Assembly (NCBI RefSeq): GCF_026427355.1
Contig: NZ_CP102668.1
Location: forward strand, 84,601 to 148,600
Source of the DNA: Sphingobium sp. JS3065
GTDB lineage: Bacteria; Pseudomonadota; Alphaproteobacteria; Sphingomonadales; Sphingomonadaceae
Direction: 5' to 3'
Length of the DNA stretch: 64,000 nucleotides
Part shown: piece after piece, positions 36,564 through 44,980 of the stretch
How the letters are laid out: each line of letters begins with the position of its first letter
How positions within the stretch are numbered: the first letter of the stretch is position 1
Program-made: the position numbers and the translations under genes
Notes under the pieces: generated by a model
Database searches by the model: none
Seen by the model: only the letters and a program-made list of their open reading frames with translations
Told to the model about the DNA's origin: nothing

Positions 36564-37448
36564 TTACTGGCGATGATTGGAAAGCCACCGCGAAACCCGC
36601 GCATTGCCGAGCAGCTTGGCGATATAGCCGCGCGCCACGGTCAGGTGGAGATTGTCGATCCCGTAACTATCCTCGACCGACTTGACTTGGGTCTGCAGCG
36701 CCGCGAGCTCGCGTTCCATGCGCGCGATCTGCTGGCTCGTCGGACCAGAGGCATCGGGCCTTGTCGATTTCCGTTGGGCGACTAGCTGCTCATCCGGCGT
36801 CGCGGCCAGGAGCGCGCGCGCGAACATGAGGGTAAAGTTGTTCTGGCCGATCATCAGGTCCGCCGCCTCGATTTGGCGTACCGCCGACATGCGCCGCAAG
36901 ATATCGAACACCTTCATCGAGCAATTGGTGTCCTTCAGCATATCGGCGGCTTCCGGAGTGATGCCGTCGAGCAAACGGAAGCGCCGCCGTATCGACTGTA
37001 CCTCAAGGCCGAGCGCGTCGGCGATCATCGCCGAGGCGACCCCGCGCTCAATGGCCCGGACGATCATTCTGTGTTCCTGCACCGGCGGTAGGCGGTTGAC
37101 CCTTTTGTTGTAGGTATAGGTCTCGTCGTCCGTCGCGATCAGGCAATCGACGCTTTGCACCTCAAGCTGCTTGAGCGCCTCGATGCGCAGATGGCCATCG
37201 AGCAGGAAATATTTCCCGGGATGCTGCGTGTCGGGAACGACGGCGGGCGCCTCGACAAGGCCGATCGCCTTGATAGAACTCACGATCTGCGCGAATTTCC
37301 GGCTATCGCGCACCCCTTCCCGCAACGACTTCAGGGCGACGATGGCATCGATCGGCACGGTTACGGTCTCGCGCTCGAAGCCAAGGCTCACGCGATTGTC
37401 GGTGCCCGTTTCGTCCATTCCGCCGCCGTCCAATGCCCAGTCAGTCAT
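36564..37448 (-). CDS. ParB-like protein with RepB-type C-terminal region (third gene of recombinase module)
   Basis: A protein of about 294 residues from ATG 37448, where GGAG sits 6 bases upstream; 37454 is an alternative. The N-terminal ParB nuclease-like fold is visible as IDAIVALKSLREGVRDSRKF, GLVEAPAVVPD and FLLDGHLRIEALKQL. A helical part follows (HRMIVRAIERGVASAMIADAL, SIRRRFRLLDGI) typical of RepB-type partition C-termini. It overlaps the preceding ParB-like gene by 8 bases. No ParA is encoded with it, so it is unlikely to be a classic partition protein and may act with the recombinase. Confidence 0.75.
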   Translation of the reverse strand: MTDWALDGGGMDETGTDNRVSLGFERETVTVPIDAIVALKSLREGVRDSRKFAQIVSSIKAIGLVEAPAVVPDTQHPGKYFLLDGHLRIEALKQLEVQSVDCLIATDDETYTYNKRVNRLPPVQEHRMIVRAIERGVASAMIADALGLEVQSIRRRFRLLDGITPEAADMLKDTNCSMKVFDILRRMSAVRQIEAADLMIGQNNFTLMFARALLAATPDEQLVAQRKSTRPDASGPTSQQIARMERELAALQTQVKSVEDSYGIDNLHLTVARGYIAKLLGNARVSRWLSNHRQ

Positions 37449-38340
37449 CGTCATCTCCTGCGATCCGGAGGGCGAGCGCGCGCGGCATTGTCTCAAGGCA
37501 CTCAGCGCGCAGCAATGTCACAAACCCCTCATCAGCGAGGAGGTCCTTCATGGCCTCCACAATGAACAGCAGCCGGGTCTGGGTAAAATCGGATTTCTTG
37601 ACCAAAAGGCGCTGCTTTTCAGCCTCTCGCTGGTAGACCTGCATGAGGTCGTTGGCGGTCATCTTCCGGTTGGCATTTTTCCGGCCCAACCGCCCCTGCG
37701 AGAGCGACCTGTTGCGACCACGCATGCGCAAATCAAGAAGGCGGCGGACAGCCGCCAGTTTCTTGCCTCGCAGCTTGCCGGTTTCATAGGCCTCAAGCAG
37801 GAGACTTTGCGCCTCCTCGGTCTCAGCGCGGGATATCTCCATAGCGAGACTGATGGGAATCAGGCCGGTCTCGACCGCCGCGACGAGCCGCTCCTCGCCC
37901 CGCTCGAGCAGTGAAACGACCATGCTGACCCAGGAGCTGGCGACGCCGATCTTCCGTCCGATTTCCGCCTCGCTATATCCGCGATTGCGCAAGGCGCCGA
38001 CCTCGCGCATCACGTCGATCGGCCGCTGCACCCGACGCGCAATATTCTCGACCAGGCTCATCACCAGACATTCGTTCTCGCTGGCTTCGATCACCACCGC
38101 GGGAATTTCCGACTGGCCGAGCATTTGGAAGGCCTCGAGGCGGCCCTCTCCGCAGACCAGATCATAACGCGGGCCACTCGGGCCATCATGGCGGCTCACC
38201 GTGATCGGACGTTTGAGACCAATGGTCTCAATATTGTTCACGATCTCCCGGTGCTGCCGCTTGTTTCGGGCGCGTGGATTAAGGACGGTAATCCGCGAGA
38301 TCGGGATGAGCTCGATCTGCTGTGGGCGTGTGGCGGACAT
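37441..38340 (-). CDS. ParB-like protein (second gene of recombinase module)
   Basis: A 299-residue protein. The N-terminal domain has IELIPISRITVLNPRARNKR, GLKRPITVSR and LVCGEGRLEAFQML, with the HTH YSEAEIGRKIGVASSWVSMV in the middle. The C-terminal region contains basic helices (AAVRRLLDLRMRGRNRSLSQ). Its ATG overlaps the recombinase stop (TGATG). The absence of a neighbouring ParA and strict coupling to a serine recombinase suggest it provides DNA binding or sliding-clamp function for recombination. Confidence 0.78.
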   Translation of the reverse strand: MSATRPQQIELIPISRITVLNPRARNKRQHREIVNNIETIGLKRPITVSRHDGPSGPRYDLVCGEGRLEAFQMLGQSEIPAVVIEASENECLVMSLVENIARRVQRPIDVMREVGALRNRGYSEAEIGRKIGVASSWVSMVVSLLERGEERLVAAVETGLIPISLAMEISRAETEEAQSLLLEAYETGKLRGKKLAAVRRLLDLRMRGRNRSLSQGRLGRKNANRKMTANDLMQVYQREAEKQRLLVKKSDFTQTRLLFIVEAMKDLLADEGFVTLLRAECLETMPRALALRIAGDDDD

Positions 38341-39926
38341 CAGGCTGCCTCCGCAATGGCGATCGGTGCGGCGATTTCATACAGCAGGTCGAGGGTGTCG
38401 AAGCGATAGGCGTCAAGGCTAAGGCCATTGTCTTCTGCAAGCCGCAGGCGGTCGGCGACAAGATCGAGGCGCGGAAACAGATAATAGTCGAAAGCGGCCC
38501 GGTTGGCGGTATCCATGCGCACGACGATGGTGATGTCGGGCATCCGCGACGTGTCGAAGCGGATCTTCCAGCGCAGCAACCCCGTGGGCGTAGGGTTACA
38601 ACGGACGATGGCGACCGAGAGGCTGAATTCCTCGTTGACGATCACGCGGTCGGTCTGGAAGTCCTGAACGGCCTCGCTGCCCATATCGCGCAGGCCATCG
38701 AGCACTTGGCCGAGGATCTCCGGATGAAGTTTGCGCAAGGCCCGATTGATCGCGACATATCGATAGTCCCGATCCGGCGTATATCCGACCAGATCATATG
38801 CGCGCAGCAGGCTTCCGAACCGGGAGCTGTAGGCACTGCTCGAGGGCATGCCCTCGCACTCGTCGATGATTATCCCCGACAAGAGGCCCCGTCTGTCCAA
38901 GAGGACCTTTAGCGCGCTCAGCATTTCGGTGTCCGACAATCGGAACGAACGAGCGCCGATGATTGCCTTGGCGGCTTCGAAGAGGTCACGCTCGACGATG
39001 GCATCGAACGCGCCGGCAGCCCGGATCCACATTTCCGGGTCGTTGCGGACGCGCTTCTTCTTCAGCTTGAAGGATTGCCGGTTCCACACATTGTCACCGG
39101 CATATTTCTCGTTGATCAGCACTTGGTGGACGGTTCCCCGGGTCCAGGGACGATCAAGATCGGTCGGAATATGGCGGCGGTTGAGATCGTCGGCGATGTC
39201 CTGTTCGCTGCGCCCCTCATGCACGAAGGCGTGATAGATATCCCGAACAATGGCGACTTCTTCGGGCGGGCCAGGCGTGAGGATCACGCGGTCGGTCTGA
39301 ATGCTCTTATGCTCTCCGCGCGTCAGAATCCCTTTTGTTTCGCCGCGCTCATCGACGAGGGTGCGCCGAAGCCCAAATCCAGCAGGCCCGCCCTGGCGAA
39401 AGCCCTTTTCGATGAGGCGTCCCTGCCCGGCGAACACCTTGACCGACAATTCGCGGCTATATTCTCCGGCCATCGCGCGTTTGACGCCCTTGACGATCGT
39501 CGACACCGGACTGCCGTCATTCTCGAACTGCTCGGTGCAATATTCGACGGATATCCCTGAGCGTTTGCAGATATATTCATAGTAGGCGCTTTCATCGGCG
39601 TCCTGGAATCGGCCCCACCGGCTGACGTCATAGACGAGCACCATGGTATAATCGGCAACACCCGTCTGAACGTCGTCGATCAGTTGCTTGAGGGCGTCCC
39701 TGCCATCGATCTTGAGACCGCTTTTGCCGGCATCGGCATAGGTCCGGACGATCTCGATACCGTGGGCGGCGGCATAGTGACGGATCGCCTCGGCCTGGTT
39801 CTCCGTCGAGTATTTCTGGTGATCGGTGGACATGCGAACATATTCGGCGGCGCGCACGATCGGCGATGCCGGGTCATGGTCGGTGCCGTCTTGAGTGCGC
39901 CAGTCCTCCAAGGCTCGCCTCTCCAT
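38340..39926 (-). CDS. Large serine recombinase (first gene of recombinase/ParB/ParB module)
   Basis: A protein of about 528 residues from ATG 39926, preferred over an ORF start at 40049. The N-terminal resolvase/invertase catalytic domain contains the nucleophile serine in AAEYVRMSTDHQKYSTENQ and the conserved VYDVSRWGR. The central recombinase domain follows (FGLRRTLVDERGETKGILTR, then EKYAGDNVWNRQS). The C-terminus is atypical and lacks an obvious zinc-ribbon cysteine cluster. It forms an operon with two ParB-like genes and is divergent from an HTH gene, a module that may mobilise or invert DNA. Confidence 0.83.
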   Translation of the reverse strand: MERRALEDWRTQDGTDHDPASPIVRAAEYVRMSTDHQKYSTENQAEAIRHYAAAHGIEIVRTYADAGKSGLKIDGRDALKQLIDDVQTGVADYTMVLVYDVSRWGRFQDADESAYYEYICKRSGISVEYCTEQFENDGSPVSTIVKGVKRAMAGEYSRELSVKVFAGQGRLIEKGFRQGGPAGFGLRRTLVDERGETKGILTRGEHKSIQTDRVILTPGPPEEVAIVRDIYHAFVHEGRSEQDIADDLNRRHIPTDLDRPWTRGTVHQVLINEKYAGDNVWNRQSFKLKKKRVRNDPEMWIRAAGAFDAIVERDLFEAAKAIIGARSFRLSDTEMLSALKVLLDRRGLLSGIIIDECEGMPSSSAYSSRFGSLLRAYDLVGYTPDRDYRYVAINRALRKLHPEILGQVLDGLRDMGSEAVQDFQTDRVIVNEEFSLSVAIVRCNPTPTGLLRWKIRFDTSRMPDITIVVRMDTANRAAFDYYLFPRLDLVADRLRLAEDNGLSLDAYRFDTLDLLYEIAAPIAIAEAA

Positions 39927-40029
39927 GGGTTTGCTGCAGCAGCCAGGGCGACCATCCGCTGCCGCACGAAACCCACGACTGCTCGCCTCTACGTTCTCAT
40001 CAGCAGTGTAGCTGCGAAAGGAACGGGAG

Positions 40030-40644
40030 ATGTTGCCGAAAAAGGGCAAGAAGTTACCGGCTTGGAAAGGGGCGTTGGCCGGGCGCCAGGCCTATGCAGA
40101 CGTGATGGCCGACTTACTGAAGAAGGAACACGGGGACAGCCACCGCGCCGTCAAGCTGCTCATGCGCCAAACGGACGCGAGCGAACGCACCATAAAGCAC
40201 TGGCTTGCCGCTCAACATGGCCCGGATACGGTGTTTTTTCTGCGGCTCGTTGCGACATCGCCCGTCATCCGCGCGTTTGTCCTGGGCGTTATCGAAAGCC
40301 CTGTGATGGCCCGGCAATCCTCTCGGCCCATGCGCTGGGATGTCGTGCCGCTAACACCCCAAACGGCTGCAGCAAACACGATGCGTCAGCATCCCGTCGG
40401 AAATGACCCTATAAATGACCCTGATCATGACCCCATAAATGGCCCAATGACGGAGGGCCTGAATGAACGTCAGCGCTGGTTTCTCGACCGAGTCGGCAAG
40501 GGAGATCGCCCCAAGGCCTGGGATATCATGGCTCACTGGCAGGTCAGCCCCAAGACGGCCCGGCGCGACATCCGGGGGTTGCAGTCTGCTGGCCTGCTGC
40601 GTTTCGAAGGCGCCCGGCGTAATGGGCGATATAGGCTTGTCTAG
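40030..40644 (+). CDS. HTH regulator divergent from the serine recombinase
   Basis: A 204-residue protein. The N-terminal half (RAVKLLMRQTDASERTIKHW) forms one HTH-like unit. A linker with tandem DPINDPDHDPINGP repeats follows, then a C-terminal DeoR/winged-HTH (AWDIMAHWQVSPKTARRDIR, GLLRFEGARRNGRYRLV). Only about 100 bp separates it from the divergent recombinase, so it probably controls the shared promoter region. Confidence 0.7.
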   Translation: MLPKKGKKLPAWKGALAGRQAYADVMADLLKKEHGDSHRAVKLLMRQTDASERTIKHWLAAQHGPDTVFFLRLVATSPVIRAFVLGVIESPVMARQSSRPMRWDVVPLTPQTAAANTMRQHPVGNDPINDPDHDPINGPMTEGLNERQRWFLDRVGKGDRPKAWDIMAHWQVSPKTARRDIRGLQSAGLLRFEGARRNGRYRLV

Positions 40645-40698
40645 TGATCTGCTTGAGCGAACTTGACCTTGCCTCCCTCCAGCCAGCATGTTTGCGCC

Positions 40699-41790
40699 AT
40701 GGCTCTCAGTTGCCTTGATGACAGCGACAATCGGCTTCAGTCGTTCGATCTGAGCGATGCGGATTGGCGCGAACTCGAAGTCAAAAATCGGCGTTTGCAC
40801 CACCTGCGAATGGACTGCTGCTCGGCAACGGTTGTTCTCAAACGGTCTTCGAGGGGAACGAAATTCTTTGCCCATCGGACTGCCGGTCCCTGCACTTCAG
40901 CCAACGAAAGCGAAGAGCATCGTCATTTGAAGATGACGGCGGTCGAGATCGCGCGATCCTCGGGCTGGCAGGCCGCAACCGAAGTGGGCGGCACAACGCC
41001 AACCGGCGAACCGTGGCGAGCTGACGTCCTCGCGGGGAAGGGGAACGCCAAGGTGGCAATTGAGATACAATGGTCGGGGCAGACCAATGAGGAGACCCTG
41101 CGGCGACAAGAGCAATACCGTCTATCCGGAATCCGCGGGCTTTGGTTGCTGCGTCAACCGGGCTTCCCGATCGTCCATGATCTGCCCGCGGTCTGCATCG
41201 GCGGCTCGCTGGCCGAGGGCTTTCAGGCTCTCATTCCTGCCCATGACCGCATGCTCGCGCGCCATCGTCGTCTGCCGGAAAGCTGGCGGCAGACATTACC
41301 GATGGACGCATTCCTTCGCGCCGCATTTGATCGAAGGTTGGGGTTTCTTACGCCGCTGGAAGCCGTTGGCGAGAATGCGACAATCGCCGTCGAGACCGCG
41401 ATAGCGAATTGTTGGAACGAACGCTGCCGGGGAAAGACGCAGATCATCACGAGTATAGAAATCGCGACCGATCAGGGCGCTTTCGATTTCAGCTTGCCCG
41501 ACCTCACCGATCACCCGCATCTGCTGGTGGAGATTCTGCAACGGCTACCATCGTCTTTCGACCGCAAGGTCATTCAGAAGCGCTACAGTCATACGCAGCG
41601 CCGCAGCTATGTCAGCAATGGCTGTGCCAAATGCAATCGGCTGTTCGGCGAATTCATGGTGGCACATGAACCCTCCGAGATCGACCAAATCGCCACTTTT
41701 CCTGCCCACTTGGATTCCCGCTGGTTGGCGCTGCTCGGTTCCCATCCCGATATCGAGATCAGCCAACCAGCATGGTGGGTCTGCGCGTGA
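40699..41790 (+). CDS. CoiA-like competence-family protein
   Basis: A protein of about 363 residues. The conserved CoiA core is visible: SEEHRHLKMTAVEIARSSGW, WRADVLAGKGNAKVAIEIQW and NEETLRRQEQYRLSGIRGLW. It contains a PD-(D/E)xK-like set (Asp in WRADVL, Glu/Gln in IEIQ). A CxxC pair (NGCAKC) near the C-terminus may bind zinc. CoiA proteins help process incoming single-stranded DNA during transformation in Gram-positive bacteria; here a role in plasmid establishment or recombination is inferred. The start is uncertain: no good ribosome site is seen, and a TTG at 40663 is in frame. Confidence 0.72.
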   Translation: MALSCLDDSDNRLQSFDLSDADWRELEVKNRRLHHLRMDCCSATVVLKRSSRGTKFFAHRTAGPCTSANESEEHRHLKMTAVEIARSSGWQAATEVGGTTPTGEPWRADVLAGKGNAKVAIEIQWSGQTNEETLRRQEQYRLSGIRGLWLLRQPGFPIVHDLPAVCIGGSLAEGFQALIPAHDRMLARHRRLPESWRQTLPMDAFLRAAFDRRLGFLTPLEAVGENATIAVETAIANCWNERCRGKTQIITSIEIATDQGAFDFSLPDLTDHPHLLVEILQRLPSSFDRKVIQKRYSHTQRRSYVSNGCAKCNRLFGEFMVAHEPSEIDQIATFPAHLDSRWLALLGSHPDIEISQPAWWVCA

Positions 41791-41842
41791 GGAAGGGAGG
41801 ACCTCCCTCACGGCCGAACATCGCGATCGCAAGTGCGTGCCC

Positions 41843-42766
41843 TCAGGCGGCGGCCAGTTCCTCTGCGCCATCCTCGCGGGCAAGACCCGTTGCGCGGAGC
41901 AAGTAGCCTGCGGCTTCCTCTGCCCGCGCCGCCGCCGTGAGCAGGGCACGATTATCCCTGCGCAGGATGCCGAGCCAAGAATCGATATAGGCCGCATGAT
42001 CGTCGAGATGGGTGGTTGGGAGACCCACATCGGCGCCAACCAGCGCTGCCGTCAGTTCAGCCACCAACTCCTCGAACGCATAGGCCTGATCGCCGAAGCG
42101 CTTGCCGAAGGATCGGGCAAGCCGGCCTGGATGACCTGTCCAGTGACCGGCCTCGTGCGCGAGCGTGGCCGCCCATGCAGCACGCGTGTCGAACTGTTCG
42201 ACGGGCGGCATCGTGATGACGTCTGCGCGCAGGTTATAATAGGCGCGATCGCCTCCGGTCCGCAGCCGCGCCGGCAGGCGATCGCCGAAGCATTGCGCCC
42301 GCGGATCGAGCTGGTCGCCCGGTGGGACGAGCGATAACGGTTCTGGATAGAAATTGGACGGCAGCGCATCGATCTGGTCGGCATTGAAGACGGCATAGGA
42401 TCGCATCACCCGGCGATGCTCATCGACCACCTCGCCGGGGCGTTCGCTGGAATCGACCTGCTTCGAATAGGCCTTGTAGAAGATTGCAAATTGCGCGTGC
42501 TCACCGGCGCGGACCTGCCCGCCAAGGCTCTGAGCCTGACGGTAGGTCATCCAATGGCGTGACCGATAACCGCATTGCTCAGCAGCCAGCCACAGCCAGA
42601 ATGTATTCATGCCGCGATAGGGCTCGCCATTGGCGCGCAGCGGACGCCCCTGCGCCGCACACGAACGCCAGGGCCGCACCCAGGGTCGCACACCGGCCTC
42701 GAGCCGGTCGATGATGGCGCGGGTGATGGTCTCAGCCGGCGAGGGCCGGCCCGATGATTGGGTCAT
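41843..42766 (-). CDS. ardC: ArdC-type antirestriction protein
   Basis: A protein of about 307 residues from ATG 42766, with GGAG 9 bases upstream. The N-terminal ssDNA-binding DUF1738-type region (ITRAIIDRLEAGVRPWVRPW, RGMNTFWLWLAAEQCGYRSR) is followed by a zincin-like metallopeptidase domain with TLAHEAGHWTGH (HExxH) and the downstream FEELVAELTAAL glutamate. ArdC-family proteins protect incoming single-stranded plasmid DNA from restriction. Its presence fits a leading-region role near SSB and the primase. Confidence 0.88.
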   Translation of the reverse strand: MTQSSGRPSPAETITRAIIDRLEAGVRPWVRPWRSCAAQGRPLRANGEPYRGMNTFWLWLAAEQCGYRSRHWMTYRQAQSLGGQVRAGEHAQFAIFYKAYSKQVDSSERPGEVVDEHRRVMRSYAVFNADQIDALPSNFYPEPLSLVPPGDQLDPRAQCFGDRLPARLRTGGDRAYYNLRADVITMPPVEQFDTRAAWAATLAHEAGHWTGHPGRLARSFGKRFGDQAYAFEELVAELTAALVGADVGLPTTHLDDHAAYIDSWLGILRRDNRALLTAAARAEEAAGYLLRATGLAREDGAEELAAA

Positions 42767-42856
42767 GATGGATACTCCGCGAAAGAGCGGCGGCCAGCAC
42801 CGCCGAAGAAGGGCTACAGGCGACGCAAAAGCGCCGCCCGCCATTAGGCGATGGTC

Positions 42857-44869
42857 TCAGGCCGCCTGGTCGAGATCGTCACCATCGCCATCGGGGGCGC
42901 TCTCCCCTCCCCCACCCTTGCAATCATCCTCATCGCTGAGGAAGGCGGAATAGCTGCGGAAGCTTTCGGGCTTTTCCATCGCGCCGAACCGCATCTCGTC
43001 GGGCAGCCAGCAGAGCGCCTTTTCCCGGACTTCGGCCTCGACGATGCCCTGCCCCGAACAGAGCGCAGCGCAGGCATTGGCCAGGTCACCCTTCTTGGCG
43101 TCCTTGTAGCGGCCGCGCAGCACCGGCCCGCCGATCTCTTCAAGCGCTTCGAGCATGACGTCCTTCTTCACGCGCCCGAAAAAGTTCTGGGCATCGGGCC
43201 GCCACCATTGCGCGACATCAATGTCGAGCAGCCGTCCGAGATGATCGTGAAAGCCGTTGCGCCGACCGCCATCGTCGACGTTGAGCGTCGGTTCGAGCGT
43301 CTGCGCCATGACATGAGCGAGCCAATCGGCGCGCGCCTGTTCATCCAGTTGCCGGAAGGCATCAAAACGCGACGACAGCGTGTTCCCGCCGGCCCAGCTC
43401 ACATCGAGCGCCTGGCGCTGTTCGGTCAGGACATTGCTCGCCGCGCTACCTTCATCGCGGAAGCTGACGATCGGGAAGCTCGCGGCGGCCGCCTGCAGCG
43501 TCGAGTGGTCACGAACATAGCTGCTGGCGAACACCGTCCGGTGCGCCATCAGGAATATCGTGAGATCGAGCGCGAACCCAGCATCCGAGGCGACATGGGC
43601 CGCCAGGATCTGCCGCCGCTGGGTCGCAAGTTCATCGATCAGCGTCGCGCTAAGCCGGGAGGCAGCGACCTTGCCGGACGGCGTCTCGGGTTCGCCGTCC
43701 TCGCCCGTCTGACGAATGGCGCGCTCGCTGAACATGCGGTTGTGCACCCGCGGGGTGCCGTCAGGGGCAAGATAGATGAAGGTGCCCAGCTGGTCCTTGA
43801 CCGCATCGTCGACCATCGTGCGCGCCGCCTCGATCGCATCGAGTTCCCGCTCGATGTCGGCGAGCCGCACCGAAGCCGCTTCGGCCTCGGGTGTGCCGTC
43901 CTCAAGTTCGGTTTCCAGTTCGCGGATGAGCGCATCGCCCTCATCGGAAAGACTGTCGACGCGATCCTGCTCGTCCTCGCTCAATTCGCGCAGCGCTGGA
44001 TGATATTCGTGGAGCTGGCACTCCATGTCATAGGGCACATGCGTCGCGAGGACCGGCGTCACGAATGCCAGCTTCTGCTCTGCGGCGAGTGCTTGTGCCG
44101 CTGCTTCGAGCTTCTGGGCGGCAAGCTGCTCGATGATCTCCACGTCGATCCAGCTCTCGTCTGCATCATCGCCGAACAGGTCGCGCTCGATCCGGCCGCC
44201 CGCACCGATATAGGCGTCGCGACCGACAAACCGCGCCTTCGCGTCGGTCGCCTTGACCGTCCCGTTGAGAAGCGCACGGCGGACATTGTCGGGATTGTCA
44301 CCATAATAGGACCGGCTCATGCTCTCGAACACACGTGCCTGGCGGTCAACATCGGGCGTGACGGCATAAGCCTGCGCGACCCCGAGTGTGATCTCGCCTG
44401 CGGCGAGCGCCGCGAAGACGACGGGAGCCAGTTCGGCAAGCCGGACCCGCTGCTCGACGAAGCGGGTCGTGACCCCGAAGCGCTTCGCCACATCCTCGCC
44501 GCTCGCGCCCCGGTCGAGGAAATGCTTGAAGGCCGAGCACTCATCCGCCGGGTTCATCGCAACGCGGTGGAAATTCTCTGCAAGGCTCGCTTCGGCCGAT
44601 CCGGCATCATCCTCGAGCACCAGCACCTGGACCTCATGGTCCCCGGCAAGCCGACCTGAATCGATCAGGCGCTGGAGCGCCCGCAACCGGCGGCCACCCG
44701 CCTTGACAGTGAAATGTCCTGCCTTCTTGAGCGGCGCGACCACGAGATTCTGCAACAAGCCATGGGCGGCGATATTGTCGGCCAGGCTGTCGAGGTCGGC
44801 ATCGCGATTGGATTTGCGGACATTGTCCTTCGAGAGCGAGAGGTTCTTGACCTTCACGGACTGAATCAT
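42857..44869 (-). CDS. Large ParB/RepB/Spo0J-like plasmid protein
   Basis: A 670-residue protein from ATG 44869, with GGAG upstream. The ParB N-terminal domain is clear (VKNLSLSKDNVRKSNRDADL, GLLQNLVVAPLKK, KAGGRRLRALQRL, SLAENFHRVAMNPADE), followed by a KorB-like HTH (GASGEDVAKRFGVTTRFVEQ). A long helical, acidic middle and a C-terminal domain of unknown type follow. Much larger than partition ParB proteins; it is typical of plasmid maintenance regions where it neighbours ArdC and the strawberry-notch helicase. Confidence 0.82.
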   Translation of the reverse strand: MIQSVKVKNLSLSKDNVRKSNRDADLDSLADNIAAHGLLQNLVVAPLKKAGHFTVKAGGRRLRALQRLIDSGRLAGDHEVQVLVLEDDAGSAEASLAENFHRVAMNPADECSAFKHFLDRGASGEDVAKRFGVTTRFVEQRVRLAELAPVVFAALAAGEITLGVAQAYAVTPDVDRQARVFESMSRSYYGDNPDNVRRALLNGTVKATDAKARFVGRDAYIGAGGRIERDLFGDDADESWIDVEIIEQLAAQKLEAAAQALAAEQKLAFVTPVLATHVPYDMECQLHEYHPALRELSEDEQDRVDSLSDEGDALIRELETELEDGTPEAEAASVRLADIERELDAIEAARTMVDDAVKDQLGTFIYLAPDGTPRVHNRMFSERAIRQTGEDGEPETPSGKVAASRLSATLIDELATQRRQILAAHVASDAGFALDLTIFLMAHRTVFASSYVRDHSTLQAAAASFPIVSFRDEGSAASNVLTEQRQALDVSWAGGNTLSSRFDAFRQLDEQARADWLAHVMAQTLEPTLNVDDGGRRNGFHDHLGRLLDIDVAQWWRPDAQNFFGRVKKDVMLEALEEIGGPVLRGRYKDAKKGDLANACAALCSGQGIVEAEVREKALCWLPDEMRFGAMEKPESFRSYSAFLSDEDDCKGGGGESAPDGDGDDLDQAA

Positions 44870-44980
44870 CGGTTGTCTCCTTCGAGGGTTGCGCCGACCT
44901 CGTCGGCCGGCTTGAGCCACTCAGGCCCACCCGGCCGAAGGCCCCCTCCCCTCTCTTCGGTTGCTTGGCGCAGCCGCTGT

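Noticed and set aside
36263..36685. ORFs on both strands in the DUF2493-ParB spacer
   Set aside because: Biased composition, no translation signals, mutually overlapping shadows.
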